Part shown: positions 44,086-55,600 of the stretch, in pieces
How the letters are laid out: each line of letters starts with the position of its first letter
How positions within the stretch are numbered: position 1 is the stretch's first letter
DNA from: Amoebophrya sp. A120
Taxonomy: Eukaryota; Sar; Dinophyceae; Syndiniales; Amoebophryaceae
Length of the DNA: 64,000 bases
Reading direction: 5' to 3'
NCBI GenBank assembly: GCA_905178155.1
Contig: CAJINV010000003.1
Span: forward strand, 7,859,882 to 7,923,881
The notes under the pieces: generated by a model
The model's database searches: none
Told to the model about the DNA's origin: nothing
Seen by the model: the letters and a program-made list of their open reading frames with translations, nothing else
Program-made: the position numbers and the translations under genes

Positions 44086-45167
44086 TCAAACTCTGTCTGC
44101 AATACCACGTACGCAGAGAGTGAAGCGTTCTTTTTGCATCAAACAAAGATGATAGATTATGATGGGATGATCTATCACGCAAAGCAAATAGGGCACTTAC
44201 CTCGTTTCGCCTGGTTGATGCAACGGCTTCCCGTCCACAGACACGCCCCCGCGCAGCCCGCTTCCTGTGTGTTGCGACCGCAGAAATCCTGATGGCACTC
44301 TTCTTATCGTAAGGAAAAATCCCCCCTCCCCATATCAAAAAGAAGTTTCTGATGTTGGATTTGGGTACACAAATCAGGTCTGTCTTGCAGAAAGTGCTTG
44401 GCGGCATTTTGTAAGCCTGTTTGAATGTGCAGAAGGCTAGCAATAAGGCATGACAAACAGGTTTGCAGTAGTCAAAAGCGAATGACAGACTGGCTGTGGA
44501 ATGCGCCACATTGCTCCCATTACCCTATAGGCAAGACAGAGGGTATTTGTGACCACAAATCAGCATGACAAATTTCCTTTTCGATATGGGGAGGGGGGAT
44601 TTTTCCTTTTGATACTTCTTCGGGCTTCTTGACGGCCTCTGTCGCGTAAAAGCCCTCGGGATCCGCCACGTCTTTGGCGGAGAACACGCACTGCTCGTGC
44701 TATGCAATACAAATTTCCTGTACATGTACAAAATGCATCACAAATTTCACCAATTTGGGGCGTAACACTTGTCATGCTAAACTAGGATCGAAGCCCAATT
44801 TTGTCATGCAAAAACCGCATTTTTACGTGTACGGGAAATTTACTGTGGATACGTGCGCATTACACACTACACGTCCTTCCCCGGTCAGCACGGAACAGAG
44901 GTCGTCAACATAAGCGTCGGAGGACTCAGCTTCACGGTCAGAAGATCTCACTGTGTTCAGAGCTAGCGGCTTCATGCCCACTGTTATTCTAGAAAGCAGA
45001 ACTATCCTCGCGCCGGTACCAGCAGAACGGCGTGAACAACCTGATGCTGCTGGGCAGCTGCAACTGGACTTAGCTGAGAAAGCCTGAAAAAACGGAGAAG
45101 GCCGCTGGTGCCTCTTCCTCTGCTCCCAAGCGGCCCGCTCCCTCGCCCTTGCGAACGTCGCTACCAT
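44086..45167 (-). CDS. unknown Cys-rich protein with two inverted-repeat introns
   Basis: Exons 45167-44844, 44699-44615, 44299-44201 and 44096-44086 give about 172 aa when the 44305-44614 element is removed with one copy of its AGAAG duplication. This frame yields a Cys-rich segment ECHQDFCGRNTQEAGCAG then ACLWTGSRC. A GT-AG reading of the same intron would give another frame and a stop at 44013. The N-terminus is Arg/Gln-rich (MVATFARARERAAWEQ). No family is recognised. Phase agreement over four exons supports a real gene, but the product is unsure. Confidence 0.4.
44305..44614. mobile_element. introner element with CTTCT duplication (310 bp)
   Basis: Ends TATCGTAAGGAAAAATCCCC and its inverted copy ending GATTTTTCCTTTTGATA. 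The perfect 5-bp duplication CTTCT is at 44300-44304 and 44615-44619. It belongs to the same family as 53545-53865: both ends and inner stretches (TTTCTGATG, GTACACAAATCAG, AATCAGCAT-GCAAATT) are shared. Confidence 0.85.
44700..44843. mobile_element. short inverted-repeat intron (144 bp)
   Basis: Ends AAATTTCCTGTACATGTAC and, inverted, AAATTTCCCGTACACGTA. It spans a canonical GT-AG intron in the minus-strand gene. It carries TGTCATGC twice. It may be a third introner family. Confidence 0.5.
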
Positions 45168-46145
45168 CTCGATGACTACTCAATCGCAAGAACCATGCTA
45201 ATTATGTTCCTGCAATTATGTTGAATACAACAGCATACTAACTCACTATATTTTCTGCTGTACTTTCAGTTGCGTGTAAGTACAAGAGCACCACGCATCT
45301 TCACGTGTTGTTGTTCATTTGCACCTCGTGTCTGTTAAAACCTAACGCCCTAGATCCTCTTTTCTCTCTCTGTTCCCTCCACTTGTGAAATTCCACCTAA
45401 ACCCAGGCACCTTTTTCGACTTCCTTGCGAAGAACTTGTTCGCTCGAAGTAGCATCTGCATCTCTCGTGGCACCTATTTTGATGTACAATTGCGTGAACA
45501 GCAAGAACGAAAGATCCCGGAATCTTCGGTATTCCAACAGCGTACCTACGTACATGGGCTCTGCAGCCCGACTTCTCCGGTCGGCAGAAGCAGGTCGGTT
45601 AACACCGGTTAGCACGCTAGTAATATCACAGTCATTTTCTTAAAAGCGTCAACGATTGAACTAGAGCTGGTCGGCAAAAAACAAAGTTCTCGATTCTCAA
45701 GCAAAAAGGAGAAGCGACGTTTCATCAGAAGAAGCAGAACTGAATTATATCCATCTCGACGGGGGCGGCAATGTTTGTATATTGCTACGTCGCGGGCTGC
45801 TCTTGCGGAAGCTGGTGAAGCTCTCCAGTGGATGAGCTGCATCTGAAACGCAAACACCTACTGCTCAGACGTGGACTTCAAAATATCAGCCTCGTTTGTT
45901 CATAGTGGCGAGATCCTCCTCCGCGAGTTCCAGCGTCAAGTCACGCATGAAACAGCACCAAGCAGTAGACCCAACAGCATCAGTTCCCTAGTATCGTCCG
46001 CACTAAGTTGTAACTAACGCTGCAACTTAATATCTATCACGTTCATCTTCGAAGTGCGCATAAGAAATTGCGCAGCTCTGGGGCATGGGCAACAGCTACT
46101 TGTCAAGTCAATGTTGAGATGACGGCCTCGAAGATTAGTCCATCT
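45168..46145. other. intergenic spacer
   Basis: No gene or repeat recognised; several short open frames of random composition. Confidence 0.4.
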
Positions 46146-47390
46146 TCAGACGAAGCCCGAGATGACTTCGTTGCAGCCTATACAGACCACGGGGGAGCTG
46201 GAGAGCGTTCCTTGCACCAGATCGTGGCTGACGACGTTGTAGAACTCCGTGAGACAGTAGGGACACCGCGTCTTCTGGTTTCTGCTGCCCGTGAACGTCT
46301 TTACAATGTACGGATTACGCGGAATCACGCTCGAGGTGATGATTTCCTCCAGCCCGCTGCCTTTGATCACGTTCGCGGAAAGCGCGCTGGAGTCCTCACT
46401 GCGCCCGGCAGAGGAGGTTGCTTTGGTTTCCGACTTGTTTACGACGCCGGTGCCCTTGCTGCTACCCGAGTGATGGCTTTTCGCATCGTCGTCTGGTCCA
46501 GCGTCCTCATCGAACAGCGCCTTCGATCCGGCCTTCTTCTTTTCGGGGGACCCGGTGACGGACTTCTTTTGCTCCTTCTGTGCCTTCCGCGCCATCTCTG
46601 CGGCCTCTTCGGCGATGTCGCGCTCCATGTTCTTGATATTTTGCTCGACGAAGAAATTCACGTTTGCGCGCGCGGCAACACAGACCACAATACCAACCAA
46701 GCCCAAACACGCCACAATCTTCAGCATAGCCTCGAAGTTGCATTGGCTGTTTACCTCCTCGCAAGCTGCGGTGCATGTCGCAAGCTCCGCGTCGGCAGCC
46801 GCTTGAATGGCAAACTTCTCAGCCCCCCGAAGCAACGTCAGGGCTTGTCGATGTTGCTCCGTGCAGACCGTATTGCAAGACGCCAGCGTGTCCGCGCAAT
46901 CGCCCAACTCACTGTTACCTGGAGGATAGAAGTCGGAGCGCTCTGCTCATGATCAATCATGGGCTCGGACGCTCGAAGCCGACATCAAAATTGAGGAAAA
47001 ATGTACTCTAGAACAGGGCTTTTAAAGCTTGCAGCAATTCTTTTTCAAAAGTATCCGAGTGAACTAACTGACTCTGCTGAACAATCGACATTTCGTTCGA
47101 AAAGGCAGTAAGTACGTACCTTGTATTCCGAAGAAGCTTATTGGCGCCAAGAAAATCACCAGCATAGTGCATAGGGTCGGAAAGCTTGATATTTTTTCCA
47201 ACATCGGATGGTCAGGCTCTACGGAACGGTCGACGGCTTGGCCAATACCAGAGGGGGCGACTTTTTGCATTTTGAACTTCGTCCCTTTCACCTGATTCTT
47301 CTCATTGTTTTGTTGCGTCGTCGTGCCTGTACGCATCGCTGACGTTTTGGCGCTCGTAGCGCCGGCAGCACTCCGCTCCGTCTTCGGCAT
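46146..47390 (-). CDS. unknown membrane protein with C-terminal CxxC zinc motif
   Basis: Two exons, 47390-47120 and 46918-46146, join through a GT-AG intron in exact phase to 347 aa. After a polar N-terminus (MPKTERSAAGATSAK) comes a membrane segment FPTLCTMLVIFLAPISFFGI, then a Cys-rich loop with pairs such as CNTVC, CTAAC and CNFEA. A second segment MLKIVACLGLVGIVVCVAA follows, then a charged Glu/Lys helix and a low-complexity linker. The C-terminal domain has RCPYC, 23 residues, CIGC, a likely zinc site. Two membrane passes would place the Cys-rich loop in the lumen and the zinc domain in the cytosol. No named family; ER quality-control or trafficking roles are only guesses. Confidence 0.65.
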
Positions 47391-48664
47391 TGTTTGATTT
47401 TTCGTTTTCGATGAAAATCTACATAAAGAAAAATTTCCAATGGAAAACTGTAACAACGAGGATAAAATGTAAGTTGTTTGACGTTCTTTACTTAATTACT
47501 GCAGGTGATGACGCTTGGCGGGGGTCGGAGCAGAGTCTGCTCCGAACAAGCGCTACAGCTTCCGCAAGTGCAATCTTCCCACTACCAGGCTACACGTACA
47601 CTGGAAAAAAAGATATGTTGATATCGGTATACGAATAAGCAAATAATGATCAAGAGGAATACGATCCGTCAATGCCCGAACAGGAAAAAACGCTACGCAG
47701 GACCCTCATAATTGGCATCCCCAACACCGAAGTCTCTTCTTGCTTTTGCTCTCCACTATTTTCTTGCGGTCACGAGACCCGTTATTTTGTGGTCAACTCT
47801 GACTCCCTCAAAAAGTTTCCAAATTTTTCTCTCTCAACGATCGCAGGCACTCAATCGCTCGCCCACTAAGCGTCGACCGCTTCTCAACTTCTTCGCAAAT
47901 CAAATACAAATGCAAAACGAAAACGACCTTATACGAAAACCTATACTTAATGATGTCTCTGCTCTTGATAATTACTTTTTCCAACTCTTCCGCTATCAGC
48001 GAAATCGAACACATCCTGCCAGCAACAGAATCCATGCGCCACCATCTTCGGTGGGTCCGATTGTCGTGGCCTCATCCAGTCAGGTCATCTACTTTTCAAC
48101 AATCCCGGTTTCGTTTTCACGACACGTGTTCTGCTTCTTCGAAGCCTCTCGTACTCCTACTCGTCTTGGTGGAACGCCGTAATTGTAAAGAAAGTATGAG
48201 GATTTACTTGCGAGGACCACATCATTCACCTGCACTGATTACTTGTTACGCAAGCGCTCTGACACAGAAAGAGACAATCATACCCTATTTGTCTTTTTTC
48301 GCAGTAAGTTCCACGGCGGCAGCATCAGCGTCGATCGCCTTGAGACGTTCCAGCAGAGTAAAGAAATCCCGGAAAAAAACTCCAGCACAATCACGGTCAT
48401 TTGATGCAAGCATGATGAAACAATCGTAGTTTTGTCAGATCTGGATCTGTTGAAATAATCGAAAATTTTTCAGAACGTCCAACTCAGTTCCAGTCACGAG
48501 CAGTACAAGAGGAGTGTACTCCATTATTCTGCTAAAGCCAGGAGGACCGGGTCGAGATATGCAAAGCTAGCATGCTTTTGATGTCAACACTCCATCAGTC
48601 TTTTACTCTCTCTGGTTTTATCCTGAATATAGATGCAAAACAAGCTCGTAGACACTGTGAGGCC
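47391..48664. other. intergenic region with 21-bp perfect palindrome
   Basis: No supported gene. At 47525-47545 TCGGAGCAGA, G, TCTGCTCCGA forms a perfect inverted repeat with a one-base centre. Confidence 0.45.
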
Positions 48665-51065
48665 TTAGAAGTTTTTTTCTCTTCCGTAAGGATGGGAAAG
48701 GTTGTACCACGCCCAGAGCGGATCCTCGTTGAACCCGCTCTTGTTGTCATCCGCGAGCTTGATCAAGCCCTGCTTGAGCCCGGGGCCGCGGTTCAGCTCC
48801 ACGTTGGCGAAACGGTCCGCCTGAAACTCGAAGACCCGGGTGAGGCAGGTCATCGCGCGGTCCAGGACCGTGTCCAGCGGCTCCAGGAGCATGCTGATCA
48901 GCATCACCCCCATCATCTTGCTGTGCAACGCGTGCTGCATGCCAAAGGAGGCAAAAATCGCCGCGCTCTCGGGCGAGTAGAGCACCATGCCGATGATGTA
49001 AAACACGCAGAACAGCTGCACGCTGCCGATCACCAGGTTCCAGAGCGTGTGGCCCTTCTTCCAGTGCCCCAGCTCGTGCCCCAGAATCGCGAGGATCGCG
49101 TCATGCGGCAAGTGCAGCAGCGTGTCGTACAAAACGATGCGCCGATACTTCCAAATGCCGAAGAAAAACGCGTTGCTGTGCGCGGACCGCGTGCTGCCGT
49201 CCATTTGAAAAATCTTGTAGAGCGGAAAAGACAGCGAACCGGCAAGATCCTCGATCTTGGTTTTTAGCTCCGCGTCTTTGATGGGCTCATACGTGTTGAA
49301 CCGTGATGCAAGGAAATAAATTGGTGATCCTCATTAATATAGTGCGGGCCCCAAGTAGTTGTAAACTTCGTACTACAGAGTTTTTCATTGTCATGTCTTT
49401 CTGTCATTTCTCTTCGCATATAATGCTGCTACTTGTCTACATTTATCTGTCTTCCACCTGCTCGCACGACATGGGCCAGAACCAGGATTACCATTTCTTT
49501 TCCTTTCGTAAAAGTGGCATGATGTAATTTGGCACCAACCACATCATAAAAACACCAAAAACCTGATGTGCGTATATTCATTTGATGGTGGGACTTCTTT
49601 TTAAAGTTAGTAGGGCGTGCTAGCTTTCTTCACACAGCTTAATATAATCCCATGGAGCTGCAACCAAACAAATCAATCTAGATGTGATGCTGCTAAGTAA
49701 TCATTCATCCCGTTCCCGCCCGTCGTTGTGAGGAAGAGGAACTATAAAGAATTTTGAGAAAAGACATTAATTGACAGCAAGTACACACCTGCAGGAAGGC
49801 CCAGAGGTAGATGTAGAAAAGCTCGCCCGCGTAGTGGACCAAGTGGATCAGCACTGGTATGAGTAAAAGGGTAAAAACCGTGGACAGCAGCTCGGACTTA
49901 AGCAGGTCGGAAACAAAGAGCTATCACATTGAAAAATGCCCTCACCCAAAAAAGTGGGCGCTTTTGTGTAGCGAAAGTTCCCCATGTAAACACGACCTGC
50001 CATCTTGCATGTATATAAGTAAGTCTGTGCTGCTGCACGAGAGAGCCGCCACAGTATAAGCAATGTCTGTTTCGATTATGTTGAAGTTGCGTATGCATAT
50101 CTGAGTCATCTGACTTTGATTCGGAAATTGCCTCGCGCTCACATTTGCAACATTTCCTTCATGCAATACAAAAAGTTTCCGTGTGGACGAAAGAAGTTTG
50201 GAATGCAAACTGTTTAGTCGGACTGCACTTTTCAATATGATAAGAGCCGCATGGTCTTCTTGTTGAACCCATGCTTTTCTTCGAGCACGAAATCGCTGTA
50301 CAGGCTGGTGACCAGTCCCAGGGGTAGGTCGATGTAGTGCGTAAGAAAGTGAAAGACCAAAAACTCGGGCACCTCCCGGGACGCGCCAGTGGAAGTGCTG
50401 TCCGTGAAGTTACTATCAAACGCAAGTATGGCCTCGTGTCTGGAAGAACGCAGATGTTCGTCATGCTCATACACACTTTGCATACTAGCCCATCATGATC
50501 ACTTCTGTGCTGCATGCTCTACGACCATCACAGATTTTTTGAGGGCCTCTTGATGCCTATCCCGCATGAGAAATGCCCTGCTCTCCGCTTAGCAACCCTT
50601 GGAGAAGCCTCTTGCTGATCTTGCAATTTTTACACAGGATTTTTATAAAATAATCCAGAGGCAGTGCCAGAAGTTGCACTTTATTACCCGACCCAGACAT
50701 ACTTGCAATGCATACTTCCACTGCTCCGCCAGCTCCATGCTGGTGCGCCACACCCACGGCTTCACGCGCAGCAGCATCACGAGCCCGATCAAAAAGTTTA
50801 TCCAGCTGCACACCATACCGAACACGCGCTTGTCGTAGTTGTACTGCCGCGCCTTCTCGAACTTCTCGTACGCCTTCTCCTTGTCCTTCTCGTCCAAGAT
50901 CCCGTACGAGAAAACCTCCGGTGGGATGGTCTTCTTGCGGTCCTGTCGGAGTTGCCGCCATTCTAGATATTCCTCAATCACATGCAGGCCAGCGGAGAAC
51001 ACCAGGTACAGACGCAGGTAGTCGAAGAGTTCGGAGGGCATGGTGGAAGGAGCTGCGCCCATCAT
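48665..51065 (-). CDS. STE24: STE24-type CAAX prenyl protease
   Basis: Zinc metalloprotease (M48) of the ER/inner nuclear membrane that removes the last three residues of prenylated CAAX proteins. Exons 51065-50703, 50465-50243, 49916-49789, 49562-49510 and 49298-48665 give 466 aa, the usual family length. Conserved parts are EEYLEWRQLRQDRKKTIPPE, SDFVLEEKHGFNKKT, FMMWLVPNYIMPLF, MDGSTRSAHSNAFFFG, the zinc motif ILGHELGHWKKGH and the third ligand Glu in FEFQADRFA. Several hydrophobic segments lie between them. Intron 2 is an introner with an AGAGC duplication, and its removal gives TMRLFVSDLLKSELL. Intron 4 has inverted ends and no GT. Introns 1 and 3 are GT-AG; the first acceptor is uncertain. 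Confidence 0.93.
49299..49509. mobile_element. introner-like intron 4 of STE24 (about 211 bp)
   Basis: Minus-strand left end ACGAAAGGAAAAGAAATGG and the right end CCAATTTATTTCCTTGCATC are imperfect inverted copies. The boundaries are ambiguous by a few bases (shared ACG and TT). No GT-AG pair keeps the conserved PLFNTYEP frame. Confidence 0.55.
49922..50242. mobile_element. introner element, STE24 intron 2 (321 bp)
   Basis: Ends TATCACATTGAAAAATGC and GCACTTTTCAATATGATA are inverted copies. The perfect 5-bp duplication AGAGC is at 49917-49921 and 50243-50247. Excision with one copy restores MRLFVSDLL. Neither splice end is GT or AG in the plain sense. Confidence 0.85.
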
Positions 51066-51619
51066 ATGTAAGAGGGGAAGCGGCTTGATTTCCAACAAAG
51101 TCAAAGAGAGGGATAGAGCATGAATTAAGCTCGTCGTACTTACACCAAGGAAAATGAGATACTTTTTCTGGCCCAACAAGACACAACAAGGGAAAAGCTT
51201 TATTTTCAGATGAATCACAATATCTTTCTGACAATGAGAAGGTAGCTAGTGGACTGAGAAAAAATGGGAAATGGAGAAATAGACTTGTTCAACAACTAGT
51301 TCCAGAGCGGTGCCCAGGTGGCTCCACAAGTACGTTGCTGGGAGTGATACTTCACTGTAGAAAAATTCACTAACTTGGACCCTGATAGCATATTCACATG
51401 ATATTTAGGATTAGCCGACAGGTACTGAAAATAGAATGGAACAATCTGAATCTCGATCGCTTCCGATGAAAATGACAGTGCAGCGAGCAGACCACACCTT
51501 AAGTAGATCTTTCCCGAAAAATAAGCAAGCTTACACTCACCACAAAATGAACGGATCGATTTTTTCCACCGGATCTTTTTAAATAGGCGTGGTCGTGGAA
51601 CTCAGAGTGACAAACTGCA
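51066..51619. other. intergenic spacer
   Basis: Upstream of STE24. The STE24 frame stays open some way upstream of the chosen Met. Nothing else recognised. Confidence 0.4.
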
Positions 51620-52024
51620 TCACGTAATTGAGGTTAGGCGGGAATTACAGTACCATTCGCAGATGATACCGGGAGAAACAAACAGGCCATCATCTGCCAC
51701 GTCTGCGCTGAATATCAAGTATTGAACAGACACAGCGGCTCTCCGTCTCCGCAAAACATATTGATATGTAAATTGGCCCCAGTCATGTTGATGTGGTGTC
51801 GCAATTCCCTCTTGCTGTAGAGGTAGGCATAGGCAATTGTGTCGCTTCTTGGAAGACAGGGACACACGCACAGACGTCCAACAATCCTGCACCGTACATT
51901 TCCACTCGGCAGATCGGGTCCCTCGTCCGAATTTTCCGTACCCAATTTTCCAAAACGGGAACTCCTCGTCCTCCGTCTTGAATGACTGCAGCACGGCCAC
52001 GCAAAGTCCTTCCACTACATCACG
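51620..52024 (-). CDS. unknown open frame, about 135 aa
   Basis: Open frame of good composition (MRDVVEGLCVAVLQSFKTED, then FPFWKIGYGKFGRGT and SAEWKCTVQDCW). It may start after an acceptor at 52027, preceded by a donor GTAAGT at 52052, but that intron would be only 26 nt. Further coding upstream (TDDSSAPTYAVRE) fits in phase. No family recognised. Confidence 0.35.
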   Translation of the reverse strand, partial: RDVVEGLCVAVLQSFKTEDEEFPFWKIGYGKFGRGTRSAEWKCTVQDCWTSVRVSLSSKKRHNCLCLPLQQEGIATPHQHDWGQFTYQYVLRRRRAAVSVQYLIFSADVADDGLFVSPGIICEWYCNSRLTSIT

Positions 52025-52052
52025 CACTGACTCGAACGATAATTGTACTTAC

Positions 52053-52614
52053 GTTCTCGCACCGCATAAGTAGGGGCGCTAGAATCGTCGGTCGTGACCG
52101 TGAGTAAATAAACCTCAAATCAACATTATTATCATGTTCATCGGGACCTTTTTTCTCTTCAGTCCGACGGATCGGGACGCTGTCTCTAAGCAGCGGACGT
52201 TGGTTGTGGTTCCCCTGATTTCTTGTGATTGCGCCTCACGGGTTCTGCTGAAAGATGGCCACTTTGATTCAGTCGCTTTCCTTGACCTCCCTTCTCCGCC
52301 CGACGGTCGCTCTTTGCGCGCTTGCGCGAACGAGCCCGAGCGCACGATGCAGGCCGACTGCCGGGCTCTTGCGGTGTTATTGACGTAGCCTTTTTTTATT
52401 GGGGGCGTCGAGCTCCGATATGGCTAGTTTTCATTCTCAGGGACCACATCCAGCAAACATCTTCAGCCATCGAAAGATACGCATCAGCTTGCAATGGTGC
52501 ACGTGCCGACCAGATAGTTGTACGTAGTCCTCAGGTGCTGCACCACCCTGATGTCTTTATTCCTCCGCCACGTGCTGGCCTAGAAGCTACTGCCGTCGAA
52601 CTCGCTTGTTCCTT
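52053..52614. other. intergenic spacer
   Basis: 3' flank of UPF2 and upstream part of the preceding unknown frame. Nothing else seen. Confidence 0.35.
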
Positions 52615-55600
52615 CTACCGCTTTTTGCCGTGCCGAAAAACGACGTTGCCCTGCGGTTGCCGCTGCTCTTCCGGTAGCACGTTTTGGCTCAGGTAATTTC
52701 CCGCATCTTTTTTGTTTTGTTTGGGCTGCGAGTGCATGGAAAAAACGTCATCCTGGTGAGAATTCATCGCCGCCTGCAGCGTCCGGCGCTTCAGCAGGTC
52801 CTCCTCCTCTTTTTTTCTGGTCGCAATCTGCGTGTGCTATCCTGAGTAAAAACGTCCCCTCCCCATCCTCGAGTTGGGAACTCTGCAAGAAAAAACAAAC
52901 AAATGATCTTTGCCGTGGCACAGGACAAGAACAGTCGGCCCGTAGTATGATCCTCTTGAGGTAGTGCAGCCGCATGAGAAATCGAGAAGCTTATCCTGAT
53001 TGTAGCATGACAAGCTCCCAAATCATAGCACGTAGAAAATGCCTCGCATGTCGTGGCTGCGCATGAAACAAGTAAAACGTGTCACGCATGCAGTTATGCA
53101 TGATAACTCTGGGATGGGAGCATGTAGTTCGCTCAGGATATTTGCTGTGAAATGTTGAGCAGGCAGGCTTGCGAAAGCATGTTGTCCTCCGGCACGTGTA
53201 TCACCTTGGGCTCGCGCTTTGGACCACCCGGCTGGTTTGCGCTGCGGGACAGCACTTTGAAATCCAGAAACCCCGGACGCGACTGCTGGGTGCCGCCCGA
53301 CGCCGGCGCGGCCCCCGGCGTCACCTTCGAAAAACTGCCACTCGTACTAGACGCCGCGGACGAGGAAACCTCGGCCCCCGCGGTGCGCAAACTATTCATC
53401 GTGTTTCGGCCTCCAACATTTTGGGCGTGTCGGTGCCGCTTCACGTCCTCGATTCCTGCGTTTGTCATCGCCAAAATTTCTTGGTCCATTGCGACCTGCA
53501 TCAGGTCAGCCTCGGACATCTGCGGCTCTGCGGGCGCCGGCGGATATCAAAAGGAAAAATCCCTCCTCCCCATATCAAAACGCAGTTTCTGACGCTGGAC
53601 TTGCGTACACAAATCAGATTTGTCTTGCTGTAGAGGACTGCAGGCCTATGCTGAGCCTGAGTAGCGAGGTTTTGGGCTAGGTGCCGAGTATGGCAAAGGT
53701 CTACTCTGTAGGGGCGACAGCATGACAAACCGCCCGCAGAATGCAGCGGAGTCTGAGGAGTTGCGTTCTTGCAAGACAGAGACGATTTGTGGCCACAAAT
53801 CAGCATTGCAAATTTTCTGAGACGTACCTTTTCGATATGGGGAGGGGGGATTTTTCCTTTTGATAGCGGAAGCCCGAGGTTTTGGTCCTCGTCCGTGTCG
53901 GTGTACTCGTCCGTGCTATCGTCCTCGTCTTCCTCGCTGGACGACGACTCGCTGTCGCTGGGACTGCCCGAGGACGAGGGCGAACCGCCATCCGCCTTCC
54001 GCGCGTCCTTCGCTTCGGCCGCCTCGATGGCTTTCTCCGACGCCTGCCGCACGGTTAGCAAATCGTGCTTCAGAATCTTCAACACATCGGTATCCGCCTT
54101 CAGCGCGTCTCCGATCGGCTCCTGCACCAGTTCCAGCGAATCCTCCACGGCATTCAAGGCGCGAATCGTAAGCATTTCCGGCCGGACCAGCGCAAACCGC
54201 CGGAAGAACACGCAAAACTTCTGCATCTTGATCTGTTTTGAGAGGGGATTTTTCACAGCAAACATCTTTTGCTATCAGCCCCCGGTGACCACCTCGAGCA
54301 TCATCTTCAGGATCGAACGAACGAGTAAAAGTAAAATAGCAAACCTCCAAAAAACAATTAATGAAATATTTCGCGATGCTGAATCGACACACAATTTACT
54401 TTTGTTTCAGCTTCCGCAGCTGTCACATCACCGGGCGGCCAGTGATGCCAGCGAAGAACGATGAAGATTTCTTGTCTACGATATTGAATACCTTAGCCGC
54501 GCCAGCTTTGAAGAAGTGGCCAATTGAGTCGAGCAGGACGCAAACCTGGCGCAGGCGGAAGGTGTCGGCGAAGTCCGCGCCGACGTGATCTGGGTGGTGG
54601 ATGCCGTGGGGCCACAGCCAGAACTTCGAGAATTCGTGCCAGAGCTCGTAGTCCTTTTCGAAAAAATCCAGGGCCCGCGCCACCGCGTCGATGTTGTCGT
54701 TGTTCGGAAGGTTGGGGAATTCCGTGGCGAGCATCTGCACGTAGGTTGGTTTCGAACGGTTCCGGCGGCTGAACCGCTGGCTCTTCTTGTCCACCTTCCC
54801 GTTCCCGTCCGCAGTAGACGCATTAGTTTCGTCCGCCGGAGAGGGGCGGTTCCGCTTCGGCTCCGTCCGGACGTAGTCTTCCCACACCGCGAGGATGCGT
54901 TGGCCAAACAGGTCGTAGAGCCGAGTGAGGTGGGAAGCCCGGTAGCTGGTGGCGCCGCCCCACCCGATCAGCTGGTAGAGCACGTCGAAGACCACCTGCG
55001 AGTCGACCAGGCGGAAGGCGTAGAACTCCCCCAGCAGCTTCAGCTGCCGTGTGCGGAGCGGCTGGTCGCGGAAGTCCGCCTTCTCCAGGCCCAGCTGGAT
55101 CTCCTCCAGCAGCGTGTCCACGCAGTCCAGCGTGAAGTCCTCCCGGTACTCACTGAGGTCCTTCAAAAAGTGCGCCACGCACCACAGGTGCTCGTAGTCG
55201 GCGTGCAGATTCAGGTCCAGCAGTCCGCGCTTCAGCCAGACCTCCACCTTGGACGCCTCCTCCTTGTACACGCACCCCGTCTTCACGCGCAGCTTGGCGC
55301 CGCTCTTCCGCGTCGCACGAATCGTGGACCACGGCAGCTGCAGCACCAGGTGCACCGCGGAGTGGACGTCGTCTGCGATGTAGATGTAGGTGGAGCACAA
55401 CCACATAATCAAGCGCTCGATCTCGCTCTTTTTCATTTGCCCCTCCTTGTCGGCCAGTTCGCGCTTCTTGTTCTCCGGCGGTTTCAGCTGATAATACCTG
55501 TGGCGGAAGGGAACTAGATAGAAAACCACTCACCCCGACATTTCTCTTTTGCGTCATCATGGGGTGAACATACCAAGTAAAACTACCGTGATGTTGATAC

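Noticed and set aside
50466-50702. STE24 intron 1 as a non-canonical introner
   Set aside because: An in-phase GT-AG pair (CAA|GTATGT and TATGAG|CAT) exists and the inverted ends are weak.
52682-52693. TTTTGGCTCAGG resembling the end of the dinoflagellate spliced leader
   Set aside because: It lies inside the UPF2 coding sequence (reverse strand of a Gln/Asn codon run), and the upstream leader bases do not match.
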